This document shows positions 46,676 through 57,017 of a DNA stretch of 64,000 nucleotides, one piece after another (within the stretch, counting starts at the first letter, position 1; the number at the start of each line of letters is the position of its first letter). Source of the DNA: Madurella fahalii (Eukaryota > Ascomycota > Sordariomycetes > Sordariales); assembly GCA_029876055.1 (NCBI GenBank), contig CM056878.1, positions 3,658,001-3,722,000 on the forward strand, in the 5' to 3' direction. Below the pieces are notes generated by a model, which was not told the origin of the DNA, did not search any database, and was given only the letters and a program-made list of their open reading frames with translations. Both the position numbers and the translations under genes were made by a program.

Positions 46676-47497
46676 TCACGCTGTGACGTTCCTCATGACG
46701 GTCATAGTATGCACAAACCGGAGCTTTCCCTTCTCCACACGGAATTCATGGCTGTCGGGCCTCGTCCCAAACACGACAAAGCAATCCACCGTTCCCAAGA
46801 CCTCATCAATGACGTAGCGCCTCTGCGTGATAGCCACGCCGCTCGGCACGCCGACATTGCAGCTATCCGAGGCCGTGAAGTTCCCGGTATACCAACCCCC
46901 TTCAAGCCGATTACACGGCGTCCCCCAGGGCACGACGACACTGGCGTTGTTGAACAAATCCAAGTACGCGTCACCGGCCGCCTGGATCACCTCCCTCGAA
47001 TCCCTGTCCTCCTCGGGGATCTCGGACCACAACCCATCCTCCCGCGCTGCGTAGGCCAGCGTCTGCGTGGCGTTGAACGCCCAGTCCCCCGGCATGGTCA
47101 CCAGCGTCTCCATCTTGACCAGCTCCTTGCCCGTGGGGTCGAAGCGCATCTGCGTGCCGATCACGCGCGGCGTCTCGGGGTCGGCCGAGATCAGCTCCGT
47201 GTAGGTGGCGCACTGGGTCGTGTCGAAGATGCTGCGGTTGTGGTCCAGGCGGATTGGGGTGATGAGGTGGCCCTTCGTGATATCGCGCACCTGGAAGTCC
47301 TCGGTGTAGGTGAAGTTGGCACCGCTCAGGGCCACGAGATCATCCGGCTTGCCGGCCGCTTGCGCGGCGAGGTAGATCTCGGTGTTGGTGCGGAGCTGGT
47401 CGCGCGTGCACGTTGCGTTCTCGCTTGCTTGACGGGCTGTGGGAGACACGAGGGCGCGCGCGCTCAGGAAGAGCCAGGCTACAAGTGTGGGCACCAT
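46676..47497 (-). CDS. secreted DUF8021 protein
   Basis: A single exon of 273 residues. Signal peptide MVPTLVAWLFLSARALVSPT. The mature part has TREQL-like (CTRDQLRTNTEIYLAAQAAG), FTYTEDFQV, KGHLITPIRLDHNRSIFDTT, CATYTELISADPETPRVIGT and PWGTPCNRLEGGWYTG, and ends HEFRVEKGKLRFVHTMTV. These are the landmarks of a fungal secreted family (DUF8021) of unknown function; the fold is probably NTF2/SnoaL-like, as the family's size and pattern suggest (inference). The six-residue spacing of Cys and the N-glycosylation sequons fit an extracellular protein. Start at 47497 rather than 47530 because it begins a clean signal peptide. Confidence 0.88.
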   Translation of the reverse strand: MVPTLVAWLFLSARALVSPTARQASENATCTRDQLRTNTEIYLAAQAAGKPDDLVALSGANFTYTEDFQVRDITKGHLITPIRLDHNRSIFDTTQCATYTELISADPETPRVIGTQMRFDPTGKELVKMETLVTMPGDWAFNATQTLAYAAREDGLWSEIPEEDRDSREVIQAAGDAYLDLFNNASVVVPWGTPCNRLEGGWYTGNFTASDSCNVGVPSGVAITQRRYVIDEVLGTVDCFVVFGTRPDSHEFRVEKGKLRFVHTMTVMRNVTA

Positions 47498-49197
47498 TGT
47501 GGGAGTCGAAATATCGCTGACGGTAAGCACTTGGTTGTGTTGTCAGTGGGTCGAAGCCGCATCGCCTCTTTATTCCGCCGTTCCTTTTTCTCCCCACAAG
47601 GCAAAGGGGTTCCTTGGAGAGATAAAGTACCTTACTCATGTATGGTCCCCGCGCCCGAAAACCAGGCACCACGGCCTGCGGGGAGCGCCGAGAGTATTCT
47701 CAAATGGGGGACACTATAGAATTTGGGGATCCTGGAGATTTTACAAGGCCCGAAGCGGCACATCCAATAAGATCTCAGGGGGTGAAGTCCAATGCAAACG
47801 AACAAGCAAATATCCGGAGCCGCAATCTGGTCTGGATTATCCGGTGCGGTACCTGCAGCTGGAAACGGCTCCCGAGCCGACGGTAGTTGAAGATATTGAG
47901 GGGCCATGGGGAATATCGGGCGATCGCAGGCTCGCCCTCTGGAACGATTGATTGGGCGACCCGGGGTTGCACGACATAAAGACAGCTGCAGTATAGGTGC
48001 CGGAGGACTTGCAAGATCATGGAATCCCGTTTCACCCAGTTGCCGGAAATATGGGTTTGATTGCCCTGATGTTAATAATTACGAAGCATCAAGAACAAAG
48101 ACATGCAAGAGCAAATGCAGCACAACGAACTTCGTTGGGATTGTTCTGCGATGTGAAAGATGGAGAAAAGCAGGTGCAAGGATGTCGGCGGCATGCCCGA
48201 ACTGGGGCACTAACGAGCACGAACGCAATTCTCGCAAGCCGTGGCGCTGCCGACTTCCAACCCCGGTTACGGCCCACTCCGGCCCCGCTCCGACACGGCC
48301 CCACCGACCCGCCGCGCCGAAATCCCGACCCCTCCCGTTCGTTATTTGCCCCACGCGGCGCCGGTGCCGCCGAATGATGCGGGCTAATTCGCATTGCCCC
48401 TCCGCTGGTCTTTGCGCATGATGGAGCAGCTTATAACCCGATTGCCATCACAGGCTCTAAGCAATGCATTGGACATAATAAAGCAGTTCCACAGGACTTG
48501 AATCTGGACTTATGGGCAATCGCTGATTGTATCATTGTCGGTCGGTGTTTTCTTTCTCATCTGCTTGGGTCTTAAGAGCTGCAGAACACGGGGTCATGAT
48601 GTGCAAAGCTCGCCATCTGCTGCTCTGCTCTGCACCTATACACCATTGCTTCGCATCCACCGTGACTTTTGCACCGGACTCCTCCCCAGAAGTACAATGA
48701 GAAGAAACACAACGCATTCACTCTGTTTAAACACCACCCGCGCGTGTTTTCTTCCCTCCTAGGACCCACGACGCCAGCCCCTGTGATTCGTTCCCCGCCC
48801 CGCAAGCACAAAGACCCGCTCCGCCCTTCTCCCACTCTCCGCCATCTTCCTTCCAACACTGAGCTTCTGGCACCGAAGGGCAATCGAGCTTTCGACCGAC
48901 TGCCAAAGAGTGCCTCGAGTCTCCGACCTTCCGCAGTCAAGATACTCTCATCTCCGCCATCGACCTCATCTCTCCGCCGAGTTCATCTATCGTTTGAGAA
49001 GGTAAAGTATTGATGCTTAAGTCAAGCGAGGTTGCCGAGGTGTGGCCAACAGCATTGTTTGCTTCCAGCCGCCATCGCGAGCCATCGTAGACGCGCTGCA
49101 TCGCGCGTTCCTAATCCCATTGCGTCTGTCTCGTCAATAGCTTAAAGCTCTGCTAACTGAATGTATGGTCTCAGAACATCCAAGGAACACCGTCACA
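47498..49197. other. intergenic
   Basis: No supported gene between the divergent DUF8021 and Myb-like genes; both promoters are here. Small CpG-rich patch at 48240-48370. Confidence 0.5.
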
Positions 49198-50090
49198 ATG
49201 CCCGCCAAATCCGACACTTCGGAGACGGCTCCCGCCGGCGACGATAAGGCCTTCTCCATCTTCACCCCCCGGGAGCAGAACGTCCTATACCATAGCCTCA
49301 TCACCATCAAGAATTTCCCTTTGGTAAGTTTGCAGCCGAGTCGGACCATTCCCAAACTCCATTCCCTTGCCAAGCCGCTTCCCTCCGTAAGAGAAGCTTC
49401 CAACAACGTAACACGCTTCTATCATCCGGTGCCAGCTTAAGCCTGGGAGTGATACGAACATCCCAAGCAATTCCTTCCGTCCACACCTTCCGTCCACACC
49501 CCCAATATCTCAACCGGACCTTTTACTTCGTCCAATGCAAACCGCCAAGCTGACGTCTATTCACCCAGGGCACCCCCATCGACTACCAGAAGGTCGCGGC
49601 CCGCATCGGCCTGACGAACCCTCGCTCCATGATGAATACGTGGACCGGCATCAAGAAGAAGCTCGCCGAGGCCCGCGAAAAGCACGGCGAGGCAGAGGAC
49701 CAGCCGTCCGATGACGAGGCGGCGGCTGCTGCTGCTCAGGGCAGCGAGAAGGCCGGCCGCGCCGCCCCCAAGAAGCGTGCCCGGGCCACCCGCGCCGGCC
49801 GCGCCGGCCACGCGCAGGATGCGGAGGACGCGGAGGACGCCACGTCGCCCGTCAAGAAGCGCGCCCGCGTCGCAAAGGCCGCCAGCCGTGCCAAGGTCGC
49901 GCCCGCTGCCCACTCTGCCAAGAAGACCCGTGGTGGCGGCGGCGGCGAGTCGCTGGTGGTTATCCCTTCGGACGATGAGGATATTGAAGAGGGCGAGGAG
50001 GAGGAGGCCAAGAACCCGGTGGAGACGGTCAAGTCGGAGAGCGCCGCCGAAGAGAATGGCGGCGAGTCCTCGGAGCCTGGCGACATTTGA
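49198..50090 (+). CDS. Myb-like (SANT-type) fungal nuclear protein
   Basis: Exons 49198-49323 and 49569-50090 (GTAAGT..CAG, a 245-nt intron) join in frame to 215 residues. Residues 17-75, FSIFTPREQNVLYHSLITIK, NFPLGTPIDYQKVAARIGL and NPRSMMNTWTGIKKKL, form a compact tri-helical unit of the fungal Myb_DNA-bind type. The rest is Ala-, Lys- and Arg-rich with basic clusters (KKRARATRAGR, KKRARVAKAASR), an AT-hook-like or histone-tail-like character, and an acidic C-terminus (DDEDIEEGEEEE). DNA or chromatin binding is inferred. The Met at 49198 is preferred because it follows a Kozak-like ACAATG. Confidence 0.8.
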
Positions 50091-50755
50091 CCTGGGCTTC
50101 GGAGCTACGGTGCGAAGGGGTTCGTCTTTGCGTGCTTCTTCCAGGCTTTCATCAATGGCTCATGGGTTTTTCCGGGACTCTGGGGGAGCATAAAGACGAG
50201 CCCATTGCCGCTGTAAAATCGTTAGAAGAGCAGTTCGTTCGTTCCAGCGTTGAGGAACACGGGTAACAGGCACCAATTGACTCGCCATTTCAGTACCTGA
50301 GTAGGTGCGTGAGAAAACATGCTCTCTCTCCGTATGTTGATATCCGGCCGACGGCCTCTCACGTACGTACCTTACTTAACGGCAGCGGAGTTAAAAGCTG
50401 CCATGGGGAAAAGGTTGGTTGGAAAAAGGTTTGGCTCGACCAGCTTAACCTTCACCGTGGCGACATCGAATTACGCCCCGGCCATTCATCTTCTGTGCTC
50501 TCTAGCAAGTTCGAGCGTGGGAAGGGGATGGATACCGCGACAAAGACTAAATTAATGACATGAAAACTGGAACGTGTAGGGTTATCTGAGTCTATGGACA
50601 ACACAGAAACGGCAACGCCCCCCCCCCCCTCGGTAGATTTGCTCTCCGGTTATCATCGGAAAGCTTGGTGTCATAGTATGACGGGGGCTGCGCTCACCCC
50701 GAGAGGTCGACAGATGTTCTGGTCGTCAAGCTATCCGCAGCGTGCCGCACCTCTG
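50091..50755. other. intergenic, with C12 homopolymer
   Basis: No gene. Run of 12 C at 50618-50629. Confidence 0.55.
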
Positions 50756-52396
50756 TTAGTCAAGGTCCCCCAACGCCAATCTTTCAATCGTCTCATCCAA
50801 TAGATTAAGGCCGACGTGACCCATCGGCAGGAACATCCGCCTCCACATGGTGACATTCCGCAGCCCCTCAAGCGGCACCGCAGCCGCCTTCGACGACTCG
50901 ACCAAGTGTCCGTCGGGCGTCTTCCCGATCTGCACAATCTCGACGAACTCCCAGTCCCGCCCGGCACTGAGCTCCTCCAGCTGGTCGTGCAATTTCTCCC
51001 ACACCGCCTCGACGCCCGTGTCGAGCAGGGCGAGGGCCGCGGATGCGTCGGCTTGTGTCTGCCGCACTAGGGGCAGCACCTCGGTCTCGACGATGCGGCG
51101 AATGTCCAGGATGCACCGCCAGGCGCTGGCGTAGTAGTGGTACTCATACGTCGGCGGAAGAATGCCCTCAAACATCCGAAGGACGGGCCCCAAGACGGGA
51201 ATGTCGTGGTAGATAGGGTGGAACTTTGCCCGCCTGGAGTAGCCGAAGTACCGGATCTCGCTGTCCGCGTTGGCCGCGTCGGTCCCACTGAGAATATCCA
51301 GGTCGTCATCGCCTTTAGGAGGCTCTGATGATCTGCGGAGGCAGCGATGTTCCCAGGGTAAGCGGGTTGCCAAGAAGACGGCGCGGCGCATCAATCCCGG
51401 CCGTCCGGCGCGCAGGATATTATTGTCCGGGTCTACTCCCGATCTGGCTGCCGCAACCCAATGTGAGCTGATAATGTATTCGACGTGCTCCGCGAGTTTT
51501 TCAGCGTCATGCTTTATCTCCTGGAGAATCCCTCGCAGGTCCTGTATCTTCGACGTCCCCATCAAGAACCTCAGGTTGACGAGTTCAGGCAGGCGCTCCG
51601 AGTACAAATCGGTAATGAATAGGGCGGCGGAGCGGTTGAGGACGACGGCTTCGTGGCGGTTGACGTCTCCGACTAGCTCTAGGTCATCGTACTGGCTCCC
51701 ATCCCCGTCGTCTTCTGCGTAGGGTCCCCAAACATGTTCTTCGAACTCTTTCCGACGACAAGACTTCAACTGAGACACTTCGGAGTTGGCGTGACCAACT
51801 AACATATCCAGGTAGCAGCTGGCACGCTTATAATCCCGGGCAAGGTAGGAGCAGGCTTCGTACACGTCCTCCAACGCCCGGTAAGACCGTTCGTTTGTCG
51901 GCGAGAACTTGTGTGACAGGAGCAAATGCATCAAGATTCTAGCAGGTGCCCTGCAGTCTTCCAGCACCGGCATTATACGTAAATTTAGGATCTCCCTTCG
52001 GCAGCCCGGGGAAAACGAGAGGGTGGCGTTGATCCGGGCAGGGGGCTGCGGCGGGGGGGCGGCGGGTCGGGGAGCGGCCAGCGTTGGGTTAGCCGGTAAA
52101 GGTAGACGGAGAGAAAGACAAATATGACGGCTCTCCTGTAGCGGTTCGACCGCGGAGCTGGGACGGTCTGTTGCGACATCCGCGGCGCAGAGAGCATGAC
52201 TGGCATCGTTCTCGAGTACAGCCTCAACGCCAAGGGCGAAACGATCTGATGCCATACCCGCTGCGCAGGGACGATGAGGGGCTGCAATTTCGAGTTGAGT
52301 CTCGCCGCGAACGCCGAAATCATCTGGGGTATCCTCCGCCGCGGCTCCCCGCCGTCGGCCCCCCCGGCGGTTGCGGTTTTTCATTCTCGTCCGCAA
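50756..52396 (-). CDS. hypothetical protein, 546 codons
   Basis: I do not recognise this protein. The well-behaved part starts about residue 117 (ARINATLSFSPGCRREILNL), then RAPARILMHLLLSHKFSPTN and YRALEDVYEACSYLARDYKR, and continues to the end as a soluble, mainly helical sequence with DLDILSGTDAAN and HLVESSKAAAVPLEGLRNV. The first 110 residues are basic and Pro-rich and may not belong: another minus-strand frame, 52982-52320, overlaps it and carries an RRSSRLAAQ-like motif, so the true N-terminus could be a spliced upstream exon. I could not place a convincing donor and acceptor. Gene reality is likely, start uncertain. Confidence 0.62.
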   Translation of the reverse strand: MRTRMKNRNRRGGRRRGAAAEDTPDDFGVRGETQLEIAAPHRPCAAGMASDRFALGVEAVLENDASHALCAADVATDRPSSAVEPLQESRHICLSLRLPLPANPTLAAPRPAAPPPQPPARINATLSFSPGCRREILNLRIMPVLEDCRAPARILMHLLLSHKFSPTNERSYRALEDVYEACSYLARDYKRASCYLDMLVGHANSEVSQLKSCRRKEFEEHVWGPYAEDDGDGSQYDDLELVGDVNRHEAVVLNRSAALFITDLYSERLPELVNLRFLMGTSKIQDLRGILQEIKHDAEKLAEHVEYIISSHWVAAARSGVDPDNNILRAGRPGLMRRAVFLATRLPWEHRCLRRSSEPPKGDDDLDILSGTDAANADSEIRYFGYSRRAKFHPIYHDIPVLGPVLRMFEGILPPTYEYHYYASAWRCILDIRRIVETEVLPLVRQTQADASAALALLDTGVEAVWEKLHDQLEELSAGRDWEFVEIVQIGKTPDGHLVESSKAAAVPLEGLRNVTMWRRMFLPMGHVGLNLLDETIERLALGDLD

Positions 52397-52982
52397 CTTG
52401 CTGTTTCGGAGCGAGCGAGACTTCGGCCGTTGGCAATCCCGCGTCCCGGGGACTCGATCTTGCGACAGGGGCGCAGGTCCCGACCGAGGTCCGGCGGTTT
52501 TGCGCGGCTAAGCGGGAACTGCGTCTCGGCGTGTGCGCTGCCTCCTGGGTCCCCTGCCCGGCTGCTGTATCAATGCCCACGAGCCCCCCAGCATTGAGCT
52601 TCGCCACCTTGCTTCTGGTAATGCTGCCAAATTGCTGGGACTCCGGCTGGGTCGTCGACGGAACGATCTCCTGCCTGTCGAGCTCCGATAGCTGTGGGAC
52701 GTGTGCGATGGACGCCGCGCTCGAAGGGTCAGATGAGCAGTTGGAATGCCCTCTTGGCTTCTGGTGCGAAGGCAGCATCGTTGGTGTCCAACTACGTCGG
52801 TTGTTGGTGCCTGTGTGCGTTGTTCCTGCGGTCTGAAGACCGGAAAAAAGGTTGCGGGGGGTTGTGGTTGCTGATTCTAAAGGGGCAAAGAAAAACTTGG
52901 TAAGTAAAGGTACCAACAAATACGGTTGTATTGCCGGAGCTGGATGGATTGGCGGATTGGTGTATGCCAACTTAGCACTCAT
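52320..52982 (-). CDS. possible upstream exon of the gene at 50756-52396
   Basis: An open frame of 220 codons. From the internal Met (MLPSHQKPRGHSN) on, it is Ser/Thr/Gln-rich and ends with TPRRSSRLAAQNRR, a basic motif that often sits at the start of fungal nuclear proteins. It overlaps the next gene's frame by 77 nt in a different register, which suggests an unresolved splice or a frame change. It may simply be a chance frame. Confidence 0.3.
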   Translation of the reverse strand: MSAKLAYTNPPIHPAPAIQPYLLVPLLTKFFFAPLESATTTPRNLFSGLQTAGTTHTGTNNRRSWTPTMLPSHQKPRGHSNCSSDPSSAASIAHVPQLSELDRQEIVPSTTQPESQQFGSITRSKVAKLNAGGLVGIDTAAGQGTQEAAHTPRRSSRLAAQNRRTSVGTCAPVARSSPRDAGLPTAEVSLAPKQQVADENEKPQPPGGPTAGSRGGGYPR

Positions 52983-53557
52983 CAGAGCATTGGGAGAAAC
53001 GAAAGACTGCGGTATCCGGGTCTGAAGGCAAACGCGGCTCCCGAAAAATGTGAGGAGGGGAGAGGGGAGGGGAAGGGGGTTAGGGAGCCCGGGGAGTGTT
53101 TAATGATCGGAGTTGAAGTGGCCCGCGTTTGCCTGCATGTCCCTGGAACCGCTCCAAACTAAATAAAGGGATAGGGTTGGTGAATAAAGCGACCGCACCT
53201 CTCGGATGTCTGAATTTTGTTCGTCGTTGGCAATTCCGGAACCGGCCATCGTCTTCTCGCGTTCAAAGGGGGCGGCTGAAAGGCTCTTGCACATATCCCA
53301 CGGACGCATTCTGGGGTGGCAAACGCTTTGAGCCAGTAAGCTTGCTTGAGTCTCCGGCTCAGGTATCGCTTTTATCACAAATCGAGATTTCCTGCCATGG
53401 CCGCGACTTAAGGTTTCGTGAGCAAGCGCCCGCAGGCGGCAGAGATTGAGTGGCACCGTGTGTGGTTGGCCAGAGTAGGACCGTAGCTGTCAATAATATA
53501 CATACACCCTGCATCTCAGCAGTAATTGCAACACGCCAGATCCACCTTGTCTCTCGA
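52983..53557. other. intergenic
   Basis: No gene supported. Confidence 0.45.
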
Positions 53558-54151
53558 TCAGAGCTCAGAACCGTGCAGCCCAGGAACCCCATGTCCGTCC
53601 CAGCCGCAGATTTCACCCAGGACGTTCCACCGCTGCTCGCTGTCCAGAGCGATGGTTTGCCCCCACCGCCACCAGCCGCCCATTAGTTTCTTGAACATCT
53701 CTCGATAAGCAATTAGCAGCTGGGGGCGGTACAGGCAGAGAGAGGCCACAATGACTGCGTCGCGGACCTCGTCCTCGGCCGTTTCAGACCGCATCCAGGC
53801 TTTGAGAGCGGTCGTTGTGGCCATCCTCAAAGACTCTTCCCATGCTGGAATGTTGTTGTTCGGTGGCATGGAGGAGAACGGAGGCCCAAGGATGTCGATC
53901 CCGAGCATTTCATGCGGAAGGGGTGGCCAGGGGAGCACCATTGACCGCGATCCCTCTGTTGCCGGATGATATGCGCGTCTCACAAGCCGGTCTGCTACAG
54001 TCTGATCTATGGCTGAGAGCGTCTTGATGGTTTGGCAGACTCTAGCCACATTTGGGTCGTTGGATGCGCTAAGGGGCGGGGGGCCATGAAAAATCCACCC
54101 CATCTGGCCAAGTGCCACCCAGAAGTGTGCTGCGATTGCGAAGAGAATCAT
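53558..54151 (-). CDS. hypothetical protein, 197 codons
   Basis: Not recognised. A hydrophobic start MILFAIAAHFWVALGQMGWI could be a signal anchor. Then come helical segments including VARVCQTIKTLSAIDQTVAD and AWEESLRMATTTALKAWMRS, and a Trp-rich end (GGWWRWGQTIALD). Composition is codon-like and Pro-containing. It is possibly one exon of a longer gene; no family is assigned. Confidence 0.45.
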   Translation of the reverse strand: MILFAIAAHFWVALGQMGWIFHGPPPLSASNDPNVARVCQTIKTLSAIDQTVADRLVRRAYHPATEGSRSMVLPWPPLPHEMLGIDILGPPFSSMPPNNNIPAWEESLRMATTTALKAWMRSETAEDEVRDAVIVASLCLYRPQLLIAYREMFKKLMGGWWRWGQTIALDSEQRWNVLGEICGWDGHGVPGLHGSEL

Positions 54152-54691
54152 TGCCCGTACGAGTGACGCGCGGAGAGCTTGGCCCGAGTTTCTGCGTTGG
54201 TGTTGGGATACGAAACTCAGGGAGAAATCGAGTTTGAGTGGTCTCTGCGGCCCTGTGGATGCGTTACTCGGAAGTTCCGGTCAGGACGTATAAACCTATT
54301 TATTACTGTGGAATGTGACCGTGAGGGAGCAGAGTCTGGAGCACCGCCGTTGGTTCCGTCTTGCAATCCGAAAGGAACAGGCATTTGGGGAAAGCATGGG
54401 ATCCCAAGGCACCACGGACGCACTGCCTTAGATTAATGTCTCACGGCCGCAGCAGTTACTGGCCGGCTGGATGCAGTGGACAGTAATTACCATGGGGATC
54501 AGAACAAGCGGCAACTTCACCGTCTTTACGGAGCCTAGATCCGAGACACACTGGCCAACCGGCACAGACGACTAGCACCTGAGCGGTGTTCTCAGCCACC
54601 GGAGTGTCCGGCCAGCTGCATGGATAGCATCAGGATCACCAACAATCTCACGGAATTCCAATCTGGAACAAATTGATGGAGCGATCTAGGC
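54152..54691. other. intergenic, divergent start region
   Basis: No gene supported; separates minus- and plus-strand unrecognised genes. Confidence 0.45.
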
Positions 54692-55348
54692 TTGGAGCAG
54701 GTGGAGATTCTGCAATATCCGGGCGCCTTCTGGCAGACACCAGAAATAGAGGCCTCGCAAGCCAGTCGTCTCCATTTCCAGCCGCAAACAAATCTGCGAA
54801 CCCTGGCACCTCAGGCTCTCCGTGGTGTCAGTTATTTGCAGCAGAACTTGAATCTACCGCCGACCTTCCTCGCCGCCACAGCATCTCAGCCAGCAATGGA
54901 TTCAAACGACTTCGCAGCGCAAATGGAGCCTAGCCAGGTCGAAGAGCAGCATCTCGGGGGCCGCTTCGCAGCCACTGCGCTCACATGCATCAACAATGCT
55001 TGTCGCATCGCCCGCGCCTTGAGAGAGATGGTGGAGGAGAGTCTCCATGTCCCCAGTCCGATCCTACGCTTCTTCTCGGATGCACCGGGACCCTTCAGTA
55101 TCGTCCTGCTGTGCGCGTGCTGCTTCATTATCCCAGCCTCTATCTTCCTGTTCAGCACAAAATTCTCAATCTACCTTTTTGGAATCGGGCTAAGCGAGGC
55201 GGCTCGCGATCTGCGTGGCATAATCGTGGGCATAGCCGACGACCAGGTTTTTGTCCCCGCGATCAAGATCTACCACATGATCCATAACCGTTTCCTGCCC
55301 AAGCTGCCGCCGCTTGGTGATCTTGGGAGCCCTCCGACGATTCAGTAG
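54692..55348 (+). CDS. hypothetical membrane protein, 218 codons, ends at an in-frame TAG (part 1)
   Basis: Not recognised. It contains ACRIARALREMVEESLHVPS, then a strongly hydrophobic stretch (FSIVLLCACCFIIPASIFLF, continuing SIYLFGIGL), one or two membrane helices, then VPAIKIYHMIHNRFLPKLP and GDLGSPPTIQ before TAG (55346-55348). The downstream gene at 55373 is in the same frame with no other stop between: after the TAG the frame reads AVQDSLVVMTEEAAQGV. The two halves therefore look like one protein broken by a single stop. An alternative start is the Met at 54898 (MDSNDF). Confidence 0.55.
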   Translation: MEQVEILQYPGAFWQTPEIEASQASRLHFQPQTNLRTLAPQALRGVSYLQQNLNLPPTFLAATASQPAMDSNDFAAQMEPSQVEEQHLGGRFAATALTCINNACRIARALREMVEESLHVPSPILRFFSDAPGPFSIVLLCACCFIIPASIFLFSTKFSIYLFGIGLSEAARDLRGIIVGIADDQVFVPAIKIYHMIHNRFLPKLPPLGDLGSPPTIQ

Positions 55349-55372
55349 GCGGTACAGGACAGCTTAGTCGTT

Positions 55373-56352
55373 ATGACTGAGGAGGCAGCTCAGGGGGTGC
55401 AGTATCTCCTGGAGAGGTGCGCCGTCGAGGCGACTCCCAACATGATGCTGCAGCTCAATTTCGACATCGCAATCGAATGCGCGGCGCTCAACAGCCAGCT
55501 AGACGGCCCTCCGTACGTGACCACTCTACGTCGTACCTCCAAGAATCTCCAGACAACCGTCAACAAGGAGCTGAACAACGAGTTCAATGCTTTCGCGCGG
55601 TTCCTGTACGAACTCCGCAGATACCCAGCCACGGAAGCTATCAAGCCTCAGGCTCCGGAATCTGTCTTTGAGTCCCGTTTGCAGGTCATCCGGCGCCGGT
55701 TGCGGGCGGGCTCCCGCACCGTGTGGTACCGCTGGATTCGCAGGAACCAAGGAGCACGCTCGACAAGCGCTCAGGGGAATTACGACAGTTGTTTGAGAGG
55801 GGCGCCGCCCGTCGGGACATATGGAAATCTGATTTTTCGGAATTGAAAGCCAACTTGGATGTGAAGTTGGGACTTAACCGCCACCATTGCAAGGCCATCG
55901 AGGAGGCAGCGCGACAATTAGGGCCGGCATCGCTAGCATCATCCCACCCCGGCATTCATGGCGGACGTGGACATTACGGCCGAGCCGGCGTTCAGTCATC
56001 ACCCCCAAACGACAACACCACAGGACAACGGGACGGATCAGAGGACCCAACGGGTAGCACCAACTCTCTGATAAAGCGACATAAAGCATGCTTCCGATTG
56101 CAGACAGTTGTGGGAAGGTGCATGGCCAAGAGTACTCTGCTAAGAGAGCACGTGGATGCCCTCGACGACATCCTGGCTTGGCTGGCCATCGAAATTCATT
56201 GGTGGACGGGATTTGAAAACCGCAGCAGGGATGCCTTGGAGGTGGACTGTGTGGACACGTCGCGATTCAACGACGTTTACCGCTTTGAGAAGATCCTGGA
56301 TGCGGTAGCAAAGGGCGCCACGGAAAGGAGAGGGCAGCGGGGAGAAGCCTAA
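55373..56352 (+). CDS. hypothetical helical protein, part 2 after the in-frame TAG
   Basis: Exons 55373-55684 and 55744-56352 (GTCATC..CAG, 59 nt, phase 0) give about 306 residues. The sequence is helical: VQYLLERCAVEATPNMMLQL, FNAFARFLYELRRYPATEAI, SGELRQLFERGAARRDIWKS, CFRLQTVVGRCMAKSTLLRE, ALDDILAWLAIEIHWWTGFE. No motif recognised. The intron donor is weak, but it removes two stop-bearing frames and fuses open ones. Most simply it is the C-terminal half of the membrane protein at 54692. If so, the ATG at 55373 is internal. Confidence 0.55.
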
Positions 56353-56806
56353 GGTGAAATTGGATTGTTCACGGGGTAGAATGCCCGCCTTGCCATTGCG
56401 CGGCGAGTCTTTTGATAGTGCATGTGCTTTACTTCATTATCTGCCACCGCCGTCGCGGGCCACTTAGTCCTATCTTCTTTTAGGTACTCTTCAATACTGC
56501 TTAATCCGCTCGCTTGGCTTTGCGCTTCACCTGGGTTGATAGCGTGCTCCCACGACGCTCTTTGCGAACCAGTACTTAATCCAGAAATAGTATTTATTGA
56601 CGGTGTGACGTGAGGGCGATTCCATGCCTGCAACTGGGCACCGCTCGAGCCGTCGGCAGCTCCGGCATGGAAACGTCCAGCGATCGGGGCTGTACCATTC
56701 AGGAAGTCTAGCTTGGCAAAGTTCATGGATCGGATGACAGAAGCAATGGTCACGCCATCTCGGCAATCAGACGAGGAAAATCGTTTTCTCTAATACACAC
56801 ACGTGT

Positions 56807-56902
<96 letters not shown>

Positions 56903-57017
56903 TCCTTCTCTCTCTGTCTCGGGAGGGAGAGAGAGAGAGCGGTGGAAACAAACAGAACGAACACGCGAACCTTCCCCCGCGACCTCGTCCGAAGACAATC
57001 GAGCGGCTCGACACCGC
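56353..57017. other. intergenic with microsatellite
   Basis: No gene, apart from the CT tract at 56810-56896 and the neighbouring GA-rich sequence. Confidence 0.55.
56810..56896. repeat. (CT)n microsatellite, 87 bp
   Basis: An uninterrupted CT/GA dinucleotide run. It is followed after an interruption by ctctctgtctc and then gggagggagagagagagagc (56920-56940), so the pyrimidine run and the purine run can pair as a hairpin. Confidence 0.97.

Noticed and set aside
46709..47719. 336-codon plus-strand frame
   Set aside because: Antisense to the DUF8021 gene.
55346..55392. Small intron to remove the in-frame TAG
   Set aside because: The only GT..AG of near-usable length (about 44 nt) breaks the frame.
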